DNA of 47,657 nucleotides from an uncultured Methanosarcinales archaeon (GTDB lineage Archaea; Halobacteriota; Methanosarcinia; Methanotrichales; Methanotrichaceae). A program made the position numbers and the translations under genes. This document shows, piece by piece, positions 31,801 through 39,380 of this stretch. How positions within the stretch are numbered: position 1 is the first letter of the stretch; the number at the start of each line of letters is the position of its first letter. The stretch spans positions 1 through 47,657 of the forward strand of contig CAIQHB010000070.1 in NCBI GenBank assembly GCA_903871465.1, in the 5' to 3' direction. The notes under the pieces are model-generated. The model saw only the letters and a program-made list of their open reading frames with translations. It did not search any database and had not been told where the DNA came from.

Positions 31801-32104
31801 AGCTTTACGGATCTTTCAAGAGATTGCAGACAGATCCGGCGAAGCAGGAGCATTCTTCCAGCTTGGCGCTATAGCCTTGCAGCGGGACAAGATCCAGGAA
31901 GGACTTCGTCTGATGGCCCTTGCCGCCATAATCCTGAGAAGCATCAAGAGCGATGAGGTCAAGAACGTCGAGCCGCTGGTGGAGCGCCTGGCCTCACAGC
32001 TCGGCAACACACAAGAGCAGTTCATGACCATGGTGCAGGAGGTCTTGCAGAGTTACGTCAGAGATCGGGGTTGGGGGCTTGTGGAGAGGGCCTCAGGAAA
32101 ATAG
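28832..32104 (+). CDS. CHAT-like / STAND NTPase / TPR protein with a degenerate CHAT active site
   Basis: This 1090-residue protein has three parts. Residues ~100-335 have the CHAT fold order (SIPEVLQLPWEQLRLPG, RPHIVHLVGQA, CIILGGRQSE, SFYRSLAKGESLDTALKAA). Catalytic His (normally G-H-G) is Gln214, and the Cys of LNACxS is Arg263. Residues ~375-560 are a P-loop NTPase: Walker A GPNGVGKST at 405-413, Walker B ILMLWDGLD at 487-495, then a winged-helix-like arm. Residues ~750-1040 are at least seven TPRs (YGRAQEWYERAIKIAP). Such STAND proteins act as sensors in signalling or phage defence; here the protease half is probably non-catalytic. Start ATG 28832 is coupled to the mini-gene. Confidence 0.85.
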   Translation: MMQNITIAVSEAGSAQTRTFDYKVTLDGEVVSERRLSPVQTSQVREMAMQYLSLLQGGGSNSSPGAKSYLPILGAGLFHLFLESGWQEFGSKIPAADVGRLIVNSSIPEVLQLPWEQLRLPGREEILGDSPDFSLIRHPDSAESLSSFSLELSPGPLRVLFLAVESDYEREEGEMLKMAEGLDLSLEISDSGTLEELKSLAEAFRPHIVHLVGQARMSGVQAGFSMPGMVTGGTGSRSNLCSAEELAEALKNSGAQCIILGGRQSEPAFAQGLLCQTLAEHIPMSVAWNGSTASASSFYRSLAKGESLDTALKAAAIETRKTGREAGAIAAFPILYATCDQSRDRLGLFDTQRNESVAATVCKEQLALPGMTEGYAECFVDRRRDLERFLPLLLGGTVHTLIFTGPNGVGKSTLAVHLARSLAFSGYSILPIYASSNNPISSPRLLDAIIGQTTAGNGGDLMKLKDPSLSVKERLQISIDFLKANRILMLWDGLDLDGKTGKIADPVIADFYRLLLKDLVSARAIITCSSLPAEASILPSKSRELKIAGLSETAFMRFLLQDDLVANRYHKGELSYADLQAIHSSFLRDPANLSRMRRALRTELSPGVDARAKLCATLGPESHQALSRAAVYETAMSPAAFAVVAEVPVETALATLSLWQSLSLVYEVGKLWAVPSSDRAAYLAAISTEERGIAQKLAGDFLKNQAEAGRSAELSLSRLDCLLEARGHYLAASDLEDARVITGRISGYLEKRGYYSEIIRLNRELLDLQPDAGPLGWIARVYADQGDYGRAQEWYERAIKIAPVASAYLGLGMAYLSLRKLEPAGVNLQKAVDIYVSEKDRAGVAAGLLGLASIDMEKNENDSAHLKLQKIAEISESLGDLAGRARALQEMARLDMMRRDYEAAQPTLLESLQLMQRLGDRTGEAVVLFNLASLFLEKGENALADREFQKALMLARENGDRIGEAAILHSLGLINSNAGDRELARENFEEALRIFQEIADRSGEAGAFFQLGAIALQRDKIQEGLRLMALAAIILRSIKSDEVKNVEPLVERLASQLGNTQEQFMTMVQEVLQSYVRDRGWGLVERASGK

Positions 32105-32112
32105 AGCCAAGA

Positions 32113-32122
32113 TACTTATATC
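32113..32122 (+). promoter_or_regulatory. TATA-like box for the small membrane protein
   Basis: TACTTATATC lies about 35 bp upstream of ATG 32152 and just after the stop of the STAND gene, so the membrane protein may be transcribed separately. Confidence 0.4.
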
Positions 32123-32151
32123 CCGGGGACACAAATCAGCCAGGACGAAAT

Positions 32152-32394
32152 ATGACCGATAACAAGAACATGATGCATAAATTCGCTGCGCTCTTGCTGG
32201 CGTTCATTGGCGTCGCCGCAATGATTTCCGCCTGGTTCATCCTGCTCACCACAGCCTCACACAATATGCGAATAGTCGCCCTGGAGATATTTGGGGTGGT
32301 TGTCACCACGGCAGGGTATTTCCTGTGGCAATACAGCCATAGAAACAAAACTCCGGCAATAAAAGAGGAACAAACTATAGATGAAGATGTTTAA
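32152..32394 (+). CDS. Small two-helix membrane protein
   Basis: From ATG 32152 the 80-residue protein MTDNKNMMHKFAALLLAF has two transmembrane helices (AALLLAFIGVAAMISAWFIL and IVALEIFGVVVTTAGYFLWQ) and a charged tail (YSHRNKTPAIKEEQTIDEDV). Its gene follows the STAND gene by 47 bp. It could be that protein's membrane partner or effector, but a TATA-like box between them and the lack of known homologs leave this open. It converges on glgP with 13 bp between stops. Confidence 0.62.
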   Translation: MTDNKNMMHKFAALLLAFIGVAAMISAWFILLTTASHNMRIVALEIFGVVVTTAGYFLWQYSHRNKTPAIKEEQTIDEDV

Positions 32395-32407
32395 ATATTA
32401 ACGTTGA

Positions 32408-34627
32408 TCAGATCCCTCCAAACGGGTTCTGCTTCAACTCACCACTTTCCTTCCTATAGTCAGCCTTCATAGCTGTCTCAAAGCCCTTACGGTAGAACTT
32501 TTCCGTGTACTCTTTGGCCATGCGGCGCGCGCTGAAATTAGGCCCCGACATCTTGATGGCCTCCTTCATCACCCGCACCCAACCATGAGAGACACCATCC
32601 TCGTCCACATCGTAGAAAAGGGATACAATCTCTTTCTCCAGCAGCTCATAGATTGCAGCGGCATCCTTTGCATCTCTATCCGGTCCTTCTTCTGCGCCGG
32701 AGACTGACCAGCCATTTCTTCCGTTGTAGCCTTCAATCCACCAGCCGTCGAGTATGGAAAGCTGTGGTACTCCGTTTAGCGAGGCCTTCATGCCGCTCGT
32801 TCCACTCGCCTCCATGGGCGGCAAGGGATTGTTCACCCACACATCCACACCGTGCACCATGTACTGAGCCAGCAGCTCATCATAGTCCTCGACGAATGCT
32901 ACTCTGCCGCCAAAAACCTGGTTCTTGGCGGCATTGAAGACCTGCTGCAAGAGCATCTTGCTCTGCTGGTCATCATGATGAGCCTTTCCTGCAAAGATGA
33001 TCTGTACCGGCCTCCAGGGGTTGTTCAGAATATTCTTGAGTCGATTCAAGTCCTGCAATAGAAGCGTGGGTCGTTTATACGAGGCGAAACGCCTGGCAAA
33101 TCCCAGGGTGAGGGTCGCAGGATCGAGCATAATTCCGGAAGCCATTACGATATTCGGATTCGGATCAGACCCCGCTTCCAGCCATTTGTTCCGAGCCCGT
33201 TCCCTAATCTTTTCGATGAGCATGCCCTTCATGGCATAATGGTGTCGCCATAGCTCGTCATCCGGTATCTCGTCGACCATCTCCCAGATGCGGCTCTGGT
33301 CATGCTCCTCCAGCCATGTCCTCCCAAGGTAACGTTTGAAGATCACATCGCCGAGACGCCGGTCAATCCAGGATGGCACGTGGACCCCGTTGGTTATGTA
33401 GTCGATGGGAACCTCTTCCAGAGATTGTCCAGGCCAGAGCTGCTGCCACATCTTTCGGCTGACCTCTCCATGCTTCTTGCTCACTGCATTGTGGTATTTG
33501 GAGGAGCGAAGGGCAAAAGCGGTCATGTTAAAGCCATCGGACCTGACCGGATTCTCCCCCTGGTGCAAGAACTCCTCTCTGGATAGATCCAATGTGGGCA
33601 GATAGGAACCGAAATACTTGTCCAGGAGCTGATGAGCAAAGACATCGTGGCCCGCTGGCACGGGAGTATGGGTGGTGAAGACGGTTGTGCCCTTGACCTG
33701 CTCGAAGGCGTCCCGATAATTCATTCCTTGCTCCACCTTCATCCTGATCCTCTCCAGAACGGCAAAAGCAGGATGACCTTCATTCAGGTGAAGGACGGAA
33801 AATTTCTCTCCCATGGCCTCTAAGATGCGGACGCCTCCTATCCCCAGGACGATCTCCTGGCGCAGACGTCTCTCCAGATCTCCCGTATAAAGCCGGTCGG
33901 AGATGACACGGTTCTCGGGCTCGTTGGCCTCGCTGGAGGTGTCGATTAAGTAGAGCCTGGTCTTTCCCACCTGAACCTTCCAGACCTCCAAATTAATGGG
34001 CGGGTCCATGATCGGCACTTTAATGGAAAATGGATCTCCATTCAAATCCGCCATCTTCTGAATGGGCGCATTCTCCCTGTCCAGGATTTCGCAGGCCCCC
34101 ACTTGCCAGCCGTCCGGCGAGATCATCTGGCGGAGGTAGCCTTGAGGATACATGAATCCCACTCCCACCAGCGGAATACCAAGATCGCTGCACTCTTTCA
34201 GGAAGTCTCCTGCCAGGAAGCCTAGCCCCCCCGCATAGAATGGAAGCGCGTGGTGCAAGCCGTATTCCGCTGAGAAATAGGCGACAGCGCATTTTTGTGG
34301 TTCAGTCACATTGGCGCAAAACCAGCCGCTGGTTGGGTTCATGTAGCCCTCAAACCGGGCCATAACAGAATCATAATGTCTCAGAAAGTGAGGATCTCTT
34401 GAGGCTGCCTCAAGTTTTCCTTTATCCATCTGGTTGAGCATCTTAATCGGGTTGTGGTTGCTCAGATACCAGCCTTGGCGGTTAAGCAGCTTAAATAGCT
34501 CCCTGCCTTCCGGATGCCAGCTCCACCAGAGATTGTAGGCCATCTCTCTTAGCCCGGAGATCCTTTCGGGCAGATCGGCAAGTTTGTCTTTGATGCCTTG
34601 CATAGTTAGTGTCAGCTCCGATATCAT
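32408..34627 (-). CDS. glgP: Alpha-glucan (glycogen/maltodextrin) phosphorylase
   Basis: The 739-residue GT35 enzyme is full length. Features are AEYGLHHALPFYAGGLGFLA, LHLNEGHPAFA, TTHTPVPAGHDVF, ITNGVHVPSWI, the FARRFASYKRP phosphate-binding stretch, and EASGTSGMKAS with PLP lysine Lys614. It cleaves alpha-1,4-glucans with phosphate to glucose 1-phosphate. In Methanothrix-type organisms glycogen is a reserve. The start MISELTLTMQGIKDKLADLP is supported by a TATA-like AAGCATATATC near 34645-34655 on the minus strand. Confidence 0.92.
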   Translation of the reverse strand: MISELTLTMQGIKDKLADLPERISGLREMAYNLWWSWHPEGRELFKLLNRQGWYLSNHNPIKMLNQMDKGKLEAASRDPHFLRHYDSVMARFEGYMNPTSGWFCANVTEPQKCAVAYFSAEYGLHHALPFYAGGLGFLAGDFLKECSDLGIPLVGVGFMYPQGYLRQMISPDGWQVGACEILDRENAPIQKMADLNGDPFSIKVPIMDPPINLEVWKVQVGKTRLYLIDTSSEANEPENRVISDRLYTGDLERRLRQEIVLGIGGVRILEAMGEKFSVLHLNEGHPAFAVLERIRMKVEQGMNYRDAFEQVKGTTVFTTHTPVPAGHDVFAHQLLDKYFGSYLPTLDLSREEFLHQGENPVRSDGFNMTAFALRSSKYHNAVSKKHGEVSRKMWQQLWPGQSLEEVPIDYITNGVHVPSWIDRRLGDVIFKRYLGRTWLEEHDQSRIWEMVDEIPDDELWRHHYAMKGMLIEKIRERARNKWLEAGSDPNPNIVMASGIMLDPATLTLGFARRFASYKRPTLLLQDLNRLKNILNNPWRPVQIIFAGKAHHDDQQSKMLLQQVFNAAKNQVFGGRVAFVEDYDELLAQYMVHGVDVWVNNPLPPMEASGTSGMKASLNGVPQLSILDGWWIEGYNGRNGWSVSGAEEGPDRDAKDAAAIYELLEKEIVSLFYDVDEDGVSHGWVRVMKEAIKMSGPNFSARRMAKEYTEKFYRKGFETAMKADYRKESGELKQNPFGGI

Positions 34628-34820
34628 GCTTATGCGATTTTCCTCAGAGATATATGCTTCGATCTAAAATAATATAATTGTCGAACTTATCTCTCAACGG
34701 TACATTCTTACACGAATTCCTGGGATCAGGTCGGGAATCGAAGCCTGAATTCGGTCTACTAACATCTGCTTTGCATCAAAAGTAAGGTTTTGACCCTACT
34801 TTAGATTCATACCTCTGACT

Positions 34821-35168
34821 TTAGTTGCAGGAACCCAGGATGTATCCCATTTTCGTACATTTCATGAATACCACAGTTAGATTGTACGCAATAATTTTAG
34901 CAAGTAATTCATTCACCTGAGCGGTCGGATTCTTGGATTTCAAGGTCTCGCCAAACTTGCGCTTGATGGCTGCATTTGTGGCTTCTATGTCGGATAGCTT
35001 ATGACAATGGGCCAAAAATTCATCACAATTAAGCTGGAAACAGTGAAATATCTTCTTCCAAATAGCAGAACCGCCAGCCCTACCAGTCGCGTTTTTCTTG
35101 AAAGGAATGTACGCTTTCCCACCAGTGTTCGCCACGGATTGAAGATTGAGACGCGATGAATAAGCCAA
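34821..35168 (-). pseudogene. C-terminal fragment of an IS4/IS5-like DDE transposase
   Basis: The frame reads YSSRLNLQSVANTGGKAYIP, FKKNATGRAGGSAIWKKIF and IEATNAAIKRKFGETLKSKN, then AQVNELLAKIIAYNLTVVF, which is the last catalytic Glu and tail of a DDE transposase. The N-terminal two-thirds with the first two Asp are missing. It lies on the same strand as, and downstream of, the AT-rich cassette at 35260-36885, so insertion sequence activity has touched this locus. Confidence 0.72.
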
Positions 35169-35259
35169 ATAAGCGGATACCTCATTGATGGGTTAAGTTA
35201 TATAGCGGTTAATTACTTTGGGGATTAGAAACAGAAGAGCTTCGGGTGTATAAATCTGC

Positions 35260-35898
35260 TTATTTTTCATTCATCGGATATATCGGGGTGATATCTTCAA
35301 CTCTGATTCTTTTCTCTTTCGCATACGCTTCTAATTGAGCTTTATTGAATGGATACCACTCATTGTAGGGATACCTACGGAAATATTGCGCTATAGCTTC
35401 TCTGTAATGTTCATAAGCAAAGGACGCTAATCTGCCTTTCCTCAGATTTATATATTTTTCCAAATCAACTTTCTCAACTTGGAATATTTCGTGGAAATTT
35501 ATTGCCATTTCTTCATCGATACCAATATCGGCATCTTTCGGCAAATAGAACCAACTTGCATTTTTGCAGGCGCGTTCTGTTAATGCGTGTACCCACCCCA
35601 AATCTTTACTAATGGGGTTCCTATACACTTCCTTAAACGGCCTAATTCTGAATAATGATATGGAAGATCTCCAAGTTGCATCGCAATCTTGAGTCGCGAC
35701 AATACCCCATGTTTTTTCAAGTATAACGGTGGCAGAAATATCTCTCTTGTCCTGAGCTTTTGCCCAGTTCATTGCCTCAAGATAACCGTCTTCCGATACA
35801 GCTTGTACATCGTCTAGTGAGATATTCGGACAAGGCAAAGGGAAAAATAAATCTCCTTGTCGTACAAGTTGATCGCCATTAAGTTTTTCATAACACAC
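35260..35898 (-). CDS. Unknown protein with QGDLF and TQDCD motifs
   Basis: The 212-residue protein begins at a GTG overlapping the upstream stop by one base (TAGTG), with GGTGAGG as ribosome binding site. Near the N-terminus it has LVRQGDLFFPLPCPNI and then IVATQDCDATWRSSIS. The QGD...(V/A)TQDCD pair is typical of a group of small proteins encoded in accessory operons; I cannot name it. The C-terminal half is charged with YREAIAQYFRRYPYNEWYPF. No membrane helices. Last gene of a three-gene overlapping operon; AT-rich compared with its flanks. Confidence 0.7.
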   Translation of the reverse strand: MCYEKLNGDQLVRQGDLFFPLPCPNISLDDVQAVSEDGYLEAMNWAKAQDKRDISATVILEKTWGIVATQDCDATWRSSISLFRIRPFKEVYRNPISKDLGWVHALTERACKNASWFYLPKDADIGIDEEMAINFHEIFQVEKVDLEKYINLRKGRLASFAYEHYREAIAQYFRRYPYNEWYPFNKAQLEAYAKEKRIRVEDITPIYPMNEK

Positions 35899-36545
35899 TA
35901 ATCCTCACCCGCCCTAAGGACGGATCTTAGTCTAGCCTCTTCTTCAAGACATTTTTTACGGCGATCGTTAATCTCTTTTGACGTATTTAATGCTCTTTTA
36001 TATGCGTCAACGAATGGTGCTTTACCAAATTTCGCCTTCGTTTTGCAGAGAGTTTCCCCTAACTCGTTGTCTAAAAACGTATCTTGTCTGACATTAGGAC
36101 TGGGCATTGTTTGCACTATTCTTCCAAAATCGATTTCTAATGATTTATCTCTCTGAACGTTATTAGCTCTTCCGTATGGAGATGGATGTTGCCTAGGTCG
36201 AACTGAGTGCGCAAATGCAAGGTATTTTTGTATATCCTCGTTGGCTATTGGAACGGTATCCTGTGTCTTTACAAGAGACAAAAACCCAATAGATTTCTGA
36301 TCTAGGAGGGTCCCCCTAAGTCCACAGCTCGCTTCTCGACTAATTTGATTTATGTCAAATTGACCTAATGGAAAGGAATTTTGAGTGATTGATTTTGACG
36401 TCTCGTCTCCCATTGCAAGAGCATTTTGTATATTAAAATTGGATCGCCCTTTCCAGATTAAATCCGAAGGTGAACCTCCGCAAATTTGATTGTTGTTGCC
36501 TTGATTCAATGGCAACACTTCAGAAGAACTTGGCAAGAATCTCAT
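35898..36545 (-). CDS. Unknown protein, middle gene of the cassette
   Basis: From ATG 36545 (MRFLPSSSEVLPLNQGNNNQ) the protein is about 215 residues. It is polar and Asn/Gln-rich at the front. It then has FAHSVRPRQHPSPYGRANNV and ends with a helical, basic-acidic region (YKRALNTSKEINDRRKKCLE EEARLRSVLRAGED, two pieces). No family recognised. It overlaps the upstream DUF3467-like gene by 26 bp and the downstream gene by 1 bp, which argues for coupled translation. An ATG eight codons further up (36569) is possible. Confidence 0.62.
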   Translation of the reverse strand: MRFLPSSSEVLPLNQGNNNQICGGSPSDLIWKGRSNFNIQNALAMGDETSKSITQNSFPLGQFDINQISREASCGLRGTLLDQKSIGFLSLVKTQDTVPIANEDIQKYLAFAHSVRPRQHPSPYGRANNVQRDKSLEIDFGRIVQTMPSPNVRQDTFLDNELGETLCKTKAKFGKAPFVDAYKRALNTSKEINDRRKKCLEEEARLRSVLRAGED

Positions 36546-36885
36546 CCACCTTCGCGTCAATATCATCATTTCCGGATTTGACGTGCCCTATACGGGTGTC
36601 ATATTGTTTCAAATTTTGCAATAGATTCATTACCAAAAACTTGGCGGTCTGTGGTGTAAGCCTGATGCAAAGCTCTTCGGTATGATCAACTACTGCATGT
36701 CCTTTCGTGAGGGACTCAGTCAAATTGTTTTCTGATACAACCCCAATTAATTCAAATAAACCATAATTTACGGTGCATGATATATAACTCGGCGCAATAT
36801 CTCTATAACTAGGCGACCTATGCCACCTCTGTTCAGGCAGTTCTATCTTCTGTTCCGTTACCTTTTCTTCCGCGCCTTCTGCCAT
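36520..36885 (-). CDS. DUF3467-like protein, first gene of the cassette
   Basis: From ATG 36885 (MAEGAEEKVTEQKIELP) the protein has the pattern of DUF3467: a beta-rich core (YISCTVNYGLFELIGVV) and LTPQTAKFLVMNLLQNLKQY, matching the usual end of that domain (P-x-x-AK-x-L-x-x-L). Function of the family is unknown; it is a small (~100-residue) domain sometimes next to other accessory genes. A TATA-like AAAATACTTATT is present near 36930-36945 on the minus strand, so transcription starts here. Longer frame to 36930 adds 15 unlikely residues. Confidence 0.65.
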   Translation of the reverse strand: MAEGAEEKVTEQKIELPEQRWHRSPSYRDIAPSYISCTVNYGLFELIGVVSENNLTESLTKGHAVVDHTEELCIRLTPQTAKFLVMNLLQNLKQYDTRIGHVKSGNDDIDAKVDEILAKFF

Positions 36886-37085
36886 ATGACGACATCTCCA
36901 TCTTGATGTGACAATATCAATGACATCCAATGTAATAAGTATTTTGTAGCAAGCTATTATAATAATAATTTATTTATCGTTAGACTATTATATTTAGGTT
37001 GTGCTCAATATTGGACTTTAGGTGCAAAACCATTAACATCGAAACCTTTAAAGATTTATAAGAGCATTATCTATAGGGTGATTTA
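36886..37085. other. AT-rich divergent promoter region
   Basis: Drives the cassette on the minus strand and the COG4315-type gene on the plus strand. TTTATAAG near 37055-37062 is the likely TATA box for 37086, and AGGGTG at 37075-37080 its ribosome binding site. Confidence 0.45.
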
Positions 37086-37529
37086 TTGCCAATAAAATCC
37101 AAGATAAGCATTTTATTGCTGGCCGTAACAATGCTGGCAGGAGCGGCAGTTGCCGCTGAAAAGATGAACGAGTACTCCGTGAATCTTGCGACTAACAATA
37201 CATTAGGATCTTACCTCGTTAATCAGACCGGGTTTACGCTCTATTACTTCAATAACGATGCCCCTGGAAACGGCACCAGCACCTGCTCTGGAAAATGCAG
37301 CCAAATCTGGCCTCCGTTTTATGCCGAAAAGATCTCGGTACCTAAGGGTTTCAACACCACAGACTTCACAAATGCCACGAGAGCTGATGGAATTGAGCAG
37401 ACTGCATACAAAGGATGGCCGCTTTACGTCTTCTCCAAAGACAAAAAGGCGGGAGAGATCAACGGCCAGGGATTCAATGACCTCTGGTTCGTCATCAATA
37501 CCACTTACTTCCCGCCCATGAAACCCTGA
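37086..37529 (+). CDS. Secreted COG4315-type protein with FTLYYFNND motifs
   Basis: The 147-residue protein starts at TTG 37086 after AGGGTG. A signal peptide (ISILLLAVTMLAGAAVAA) is followed by two copies of the COG4315 motif Y-x-(F/Y/W)-x-x-D: GFTLYYFNNDAPGN and GWPLYVFSKDKKAGE, each with a following Cys/Trp block (CSGKCSQIWPP). Members are lipoprotein-like surface proteins of unknown role. No lipobox cysteine at the cleavage site here, so probably free in the envelope. Complete. Confidence 0.82.
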   Translation: MPIKSKISILLLAVTMLAGAAVAAEKMNEYSVNLATNNTLGSYLVNQTGFTLYYFNNDAPGNGTSTCSGKCSQIWPPFYAEKISVPKGFNTTDFTNATRADGIEQTAYKGWPLYVFSKDKKAGEINGQGFNDLWFVINTTYFPPMKP

Positions 37530-37538
37530 AGATATATT

Positions 37539-38075
37539 CTATTCTTCAGACTTTTTTGCCAGCTCTCCGGCGTACAACAGATAATTGCAGGCCGGGCTTC
37601 CAATGGGAATGATATTGCCAAACACTCTGCCGTTAATGATCTCAATCTCTGCCACAGATGGGGCGGACATTCTTGGCAATGTGGTGCTTCCGGGACAGAT
37701 CAGAAGCCGTTCGCCCTTCTCGACTATGGGTCGATGAATATGCCCAAATACCAGAACCTCTACCTCCATCTCCCGAGCCATCATCCGGGCGCCCGCCAGG
37801 TCGGAGCCATGCGAGGCCATGTGCACGAGCCCGATCCTGATCCCATCCACCGTGACGACTTTTCTTTCCGGAAGAAGCCGCTTCAGTTCAGCAGAGTCCG
37901 AGTTGCCATATACCGCTTCCAGCCTTCCCAGCTTTGCCAGGTTGGCGTAGGCCCGTGATGAGACATAGTCCCCGGCGTGAAGAATTATGTCCGCATTCCC
38001 GGCAAGTTCGATTACTGCATCAGGAAGCATTTCGCCTTCCAGATGAGTATCGGATAGGGCAATTATTCTTGTCAT
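37539..38075 (-). CDS. Metallophosphoesterase, YfcE/MJ0936-like
   Basis: The 178-residue protein carries all metal motifs: DTH at 8-10, HAGDYV, VYGNSD, LVHMASHG and VFGHIHRP. This is the single-domain MJ0936/YfcE type phosphodiesterase. It hydrolyses phosphodiesters such as bis-pNPP or 2',3'-cAMP in vitro; the natural substrate is unknown. It converges on the COG4315-type gene with nine bases between stops, and lies downstream of a SIS protein on the same strand. Confidence 0.9.
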   Translation of the reverse strand: MTRIIALSDTHLEGEMLPDAVIELAGNADIILHAGDYVSSRAYANLAKLGRLEAVYGNSDSAELKRLLPERKVVTVDGIRIGLVHMASHGSDLAGARMMAREMEVEVLVFGHIHRPIVEKGERLLICPGSTTLPRMSAPSVAEIEIINGRVFGNIIPIGSPACNYLLYAGELAKKSEE

Positions 38076-38127
38076 CGATATTGCACCCGGGTCGTATGTG
38101 AGTTCAATGCGTCCTTCAATTCATCTT

Positions 38128-39327
38128 TTATACATGCATGCGTTTCATGCCCTCTTCCATAATCCCCAAAAACTCTGCTCCCACAGCCACAACGCTGTTG
38201 GTGAATATGGAGGCATTGATCTCGAAGATGGGATAGCGAAACTTGGTGTAGTCGGACATCAACCAGGTTGTGGAGCTGGTATCTCCACTGAAGAGTTCAC
38301 TATACACAGGCTTCACTGGAATGATCGCTATGTCCTTCTTCCGTCCGTTACTCTCCAGAACGGCGACCTGTCGGGATGACGGATTGGCAGTTATAGGCAT
38401 AACATCTGCGCCCTTGCGCAGTGCGGTCATTGTGCCTTCCAAAGCTTCATAGGTATTGCCGATTCCGGTTATGGGTATGTAGACGTCGCCGATTTGGAAA
38501 CTTGGTGTATTGAAATCCCTCTCCCAATAGCTGATCTTATTTAAATGGGTAAACCTCATTTCGAAGGCTCGGGCCACCAGTCCGGATCTTCCCACGCCGC
38601 CGATAATGTATCTGCCGCTGCGGGGCAAAAGCCTCGTGAACCAGTAATCCAGGTGTCCGGGGTTCATCTGGTCCATCTGAGAGATGAGACGGGCATTCTC
38701 CTCAAAGTCCTTTATCATGGCCTGGTATTCCGGACAGGAGGAATCGCAAACTCCACGAAGCCTGGACTGGATATCAACGAATAGGGCATTTAAAAAGGCC
38801 AGAACCTCCAGTTCGAACTCCGTTCCCATGGGGGAGAGTCTGGACCGCACATCCTTATCCGTGGCATATTTCGTTCGTGCCTTGATCACGAGCGTAGAGC
38901 CGCGTTCGTATTCGCTCACCATTTTATAGGCAGTGCCGTTCTCGTTGGCCGTTATGAGCTTGATCTCGCCGCCGCGTGTGATGATGTCGTCGATATATTT
39001 GTTAACGGACAGCGTCTCTCCAGAGCCGGATATGGCGATGCCAAGGTTCTTGCCCTTGCGGTAGTGCCTTTGCAGGGGATCTTCCAGTGTGAAAGGAAAT
39101 ACGTTTTCAAAATGGTTTTGGATCAGCTGCAGAAAACTGTAGAGAGCAAGAGCCGATCTGCCCGCAGCGAGGCCGTATACGAACTTGTTCTCTGGTGTTG
39201 GTCTCAGGAACTCCACCATGGAGTCGGAGAAAGCGGCAACAGCTGCCATGTCCAGATCCAACAGCTTTTCCAGAAAGCCGCATTGTAGAACCGTGGCATC
39301 ACGAAATGTCTCTATCAGGCCTGACAT
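38128..39327 (-). CDS. Double-SIS sugar-phosphate isomerase-like protein
   Basis: The 399-residue protein has two SIS domains. The first carries VYGLAAGRSALALYSFLQLI and NLGIAISGSGETLSVNKYID, where the SGSGET loop binds a phosphosugar. The second carries YIIGGVGRSGLVARAFEMRF and VYIPITGIGNTYEALEGTM. It resembles archaeal SIS proteins of unclear substrate, perhaps a hexose-6-phosphate isomerase or a sugar-phosphate-sensing protein. It lies between purP and the phosphoesterase on the same strand (about 53-bp gaps), which may be one transcript. Confidence 0.82.
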   Translation of the reverse strand: MSGLIETFRDATVLQCGFLEKLLDLDMAAVAAFSDSMVEFLRPTPENKFVYGLAAGRSALALYSFLQLIQNHFENVFPFTLEDPLQRHYRKGKNLGIAISGSGETLSVNKYIDDIITRGGEIKLITANENGTAYKMVSEYERGSTLVIKARTKYATDKDVRSRLSPMGTEFELEVLAFLNALFVDIQSRLRGVCDSSCPEYQAMIKDFEENARLISQMDQMNPGHLDYWFTRLLPRSGRYIIGGVGRSGLVARAFEMRFTHLNKISYWERDFNTPSFQIGDVYIPITGIGNTYEALEGTMTALRKGADVMPITANPSSRQVAVLESNGRKKDIAIIPVKPVYSELFSGDTSSTTWLMSDYTKFRYPIFEINASIFTNSVVAVGAEFLGIMEEGMKRMHV

Positions 39328-39380
39328 GAGGAACCTGAAGTGAGCCCAAATGATAAGGCTTTCCAGGCCCTGATCGATTT

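Noticed and set aside
28832-32104. Active CHAT protease call
   Set aside because: The His and Cys positions read Gln and Arg, so only a CHAT-like fold is claimed.
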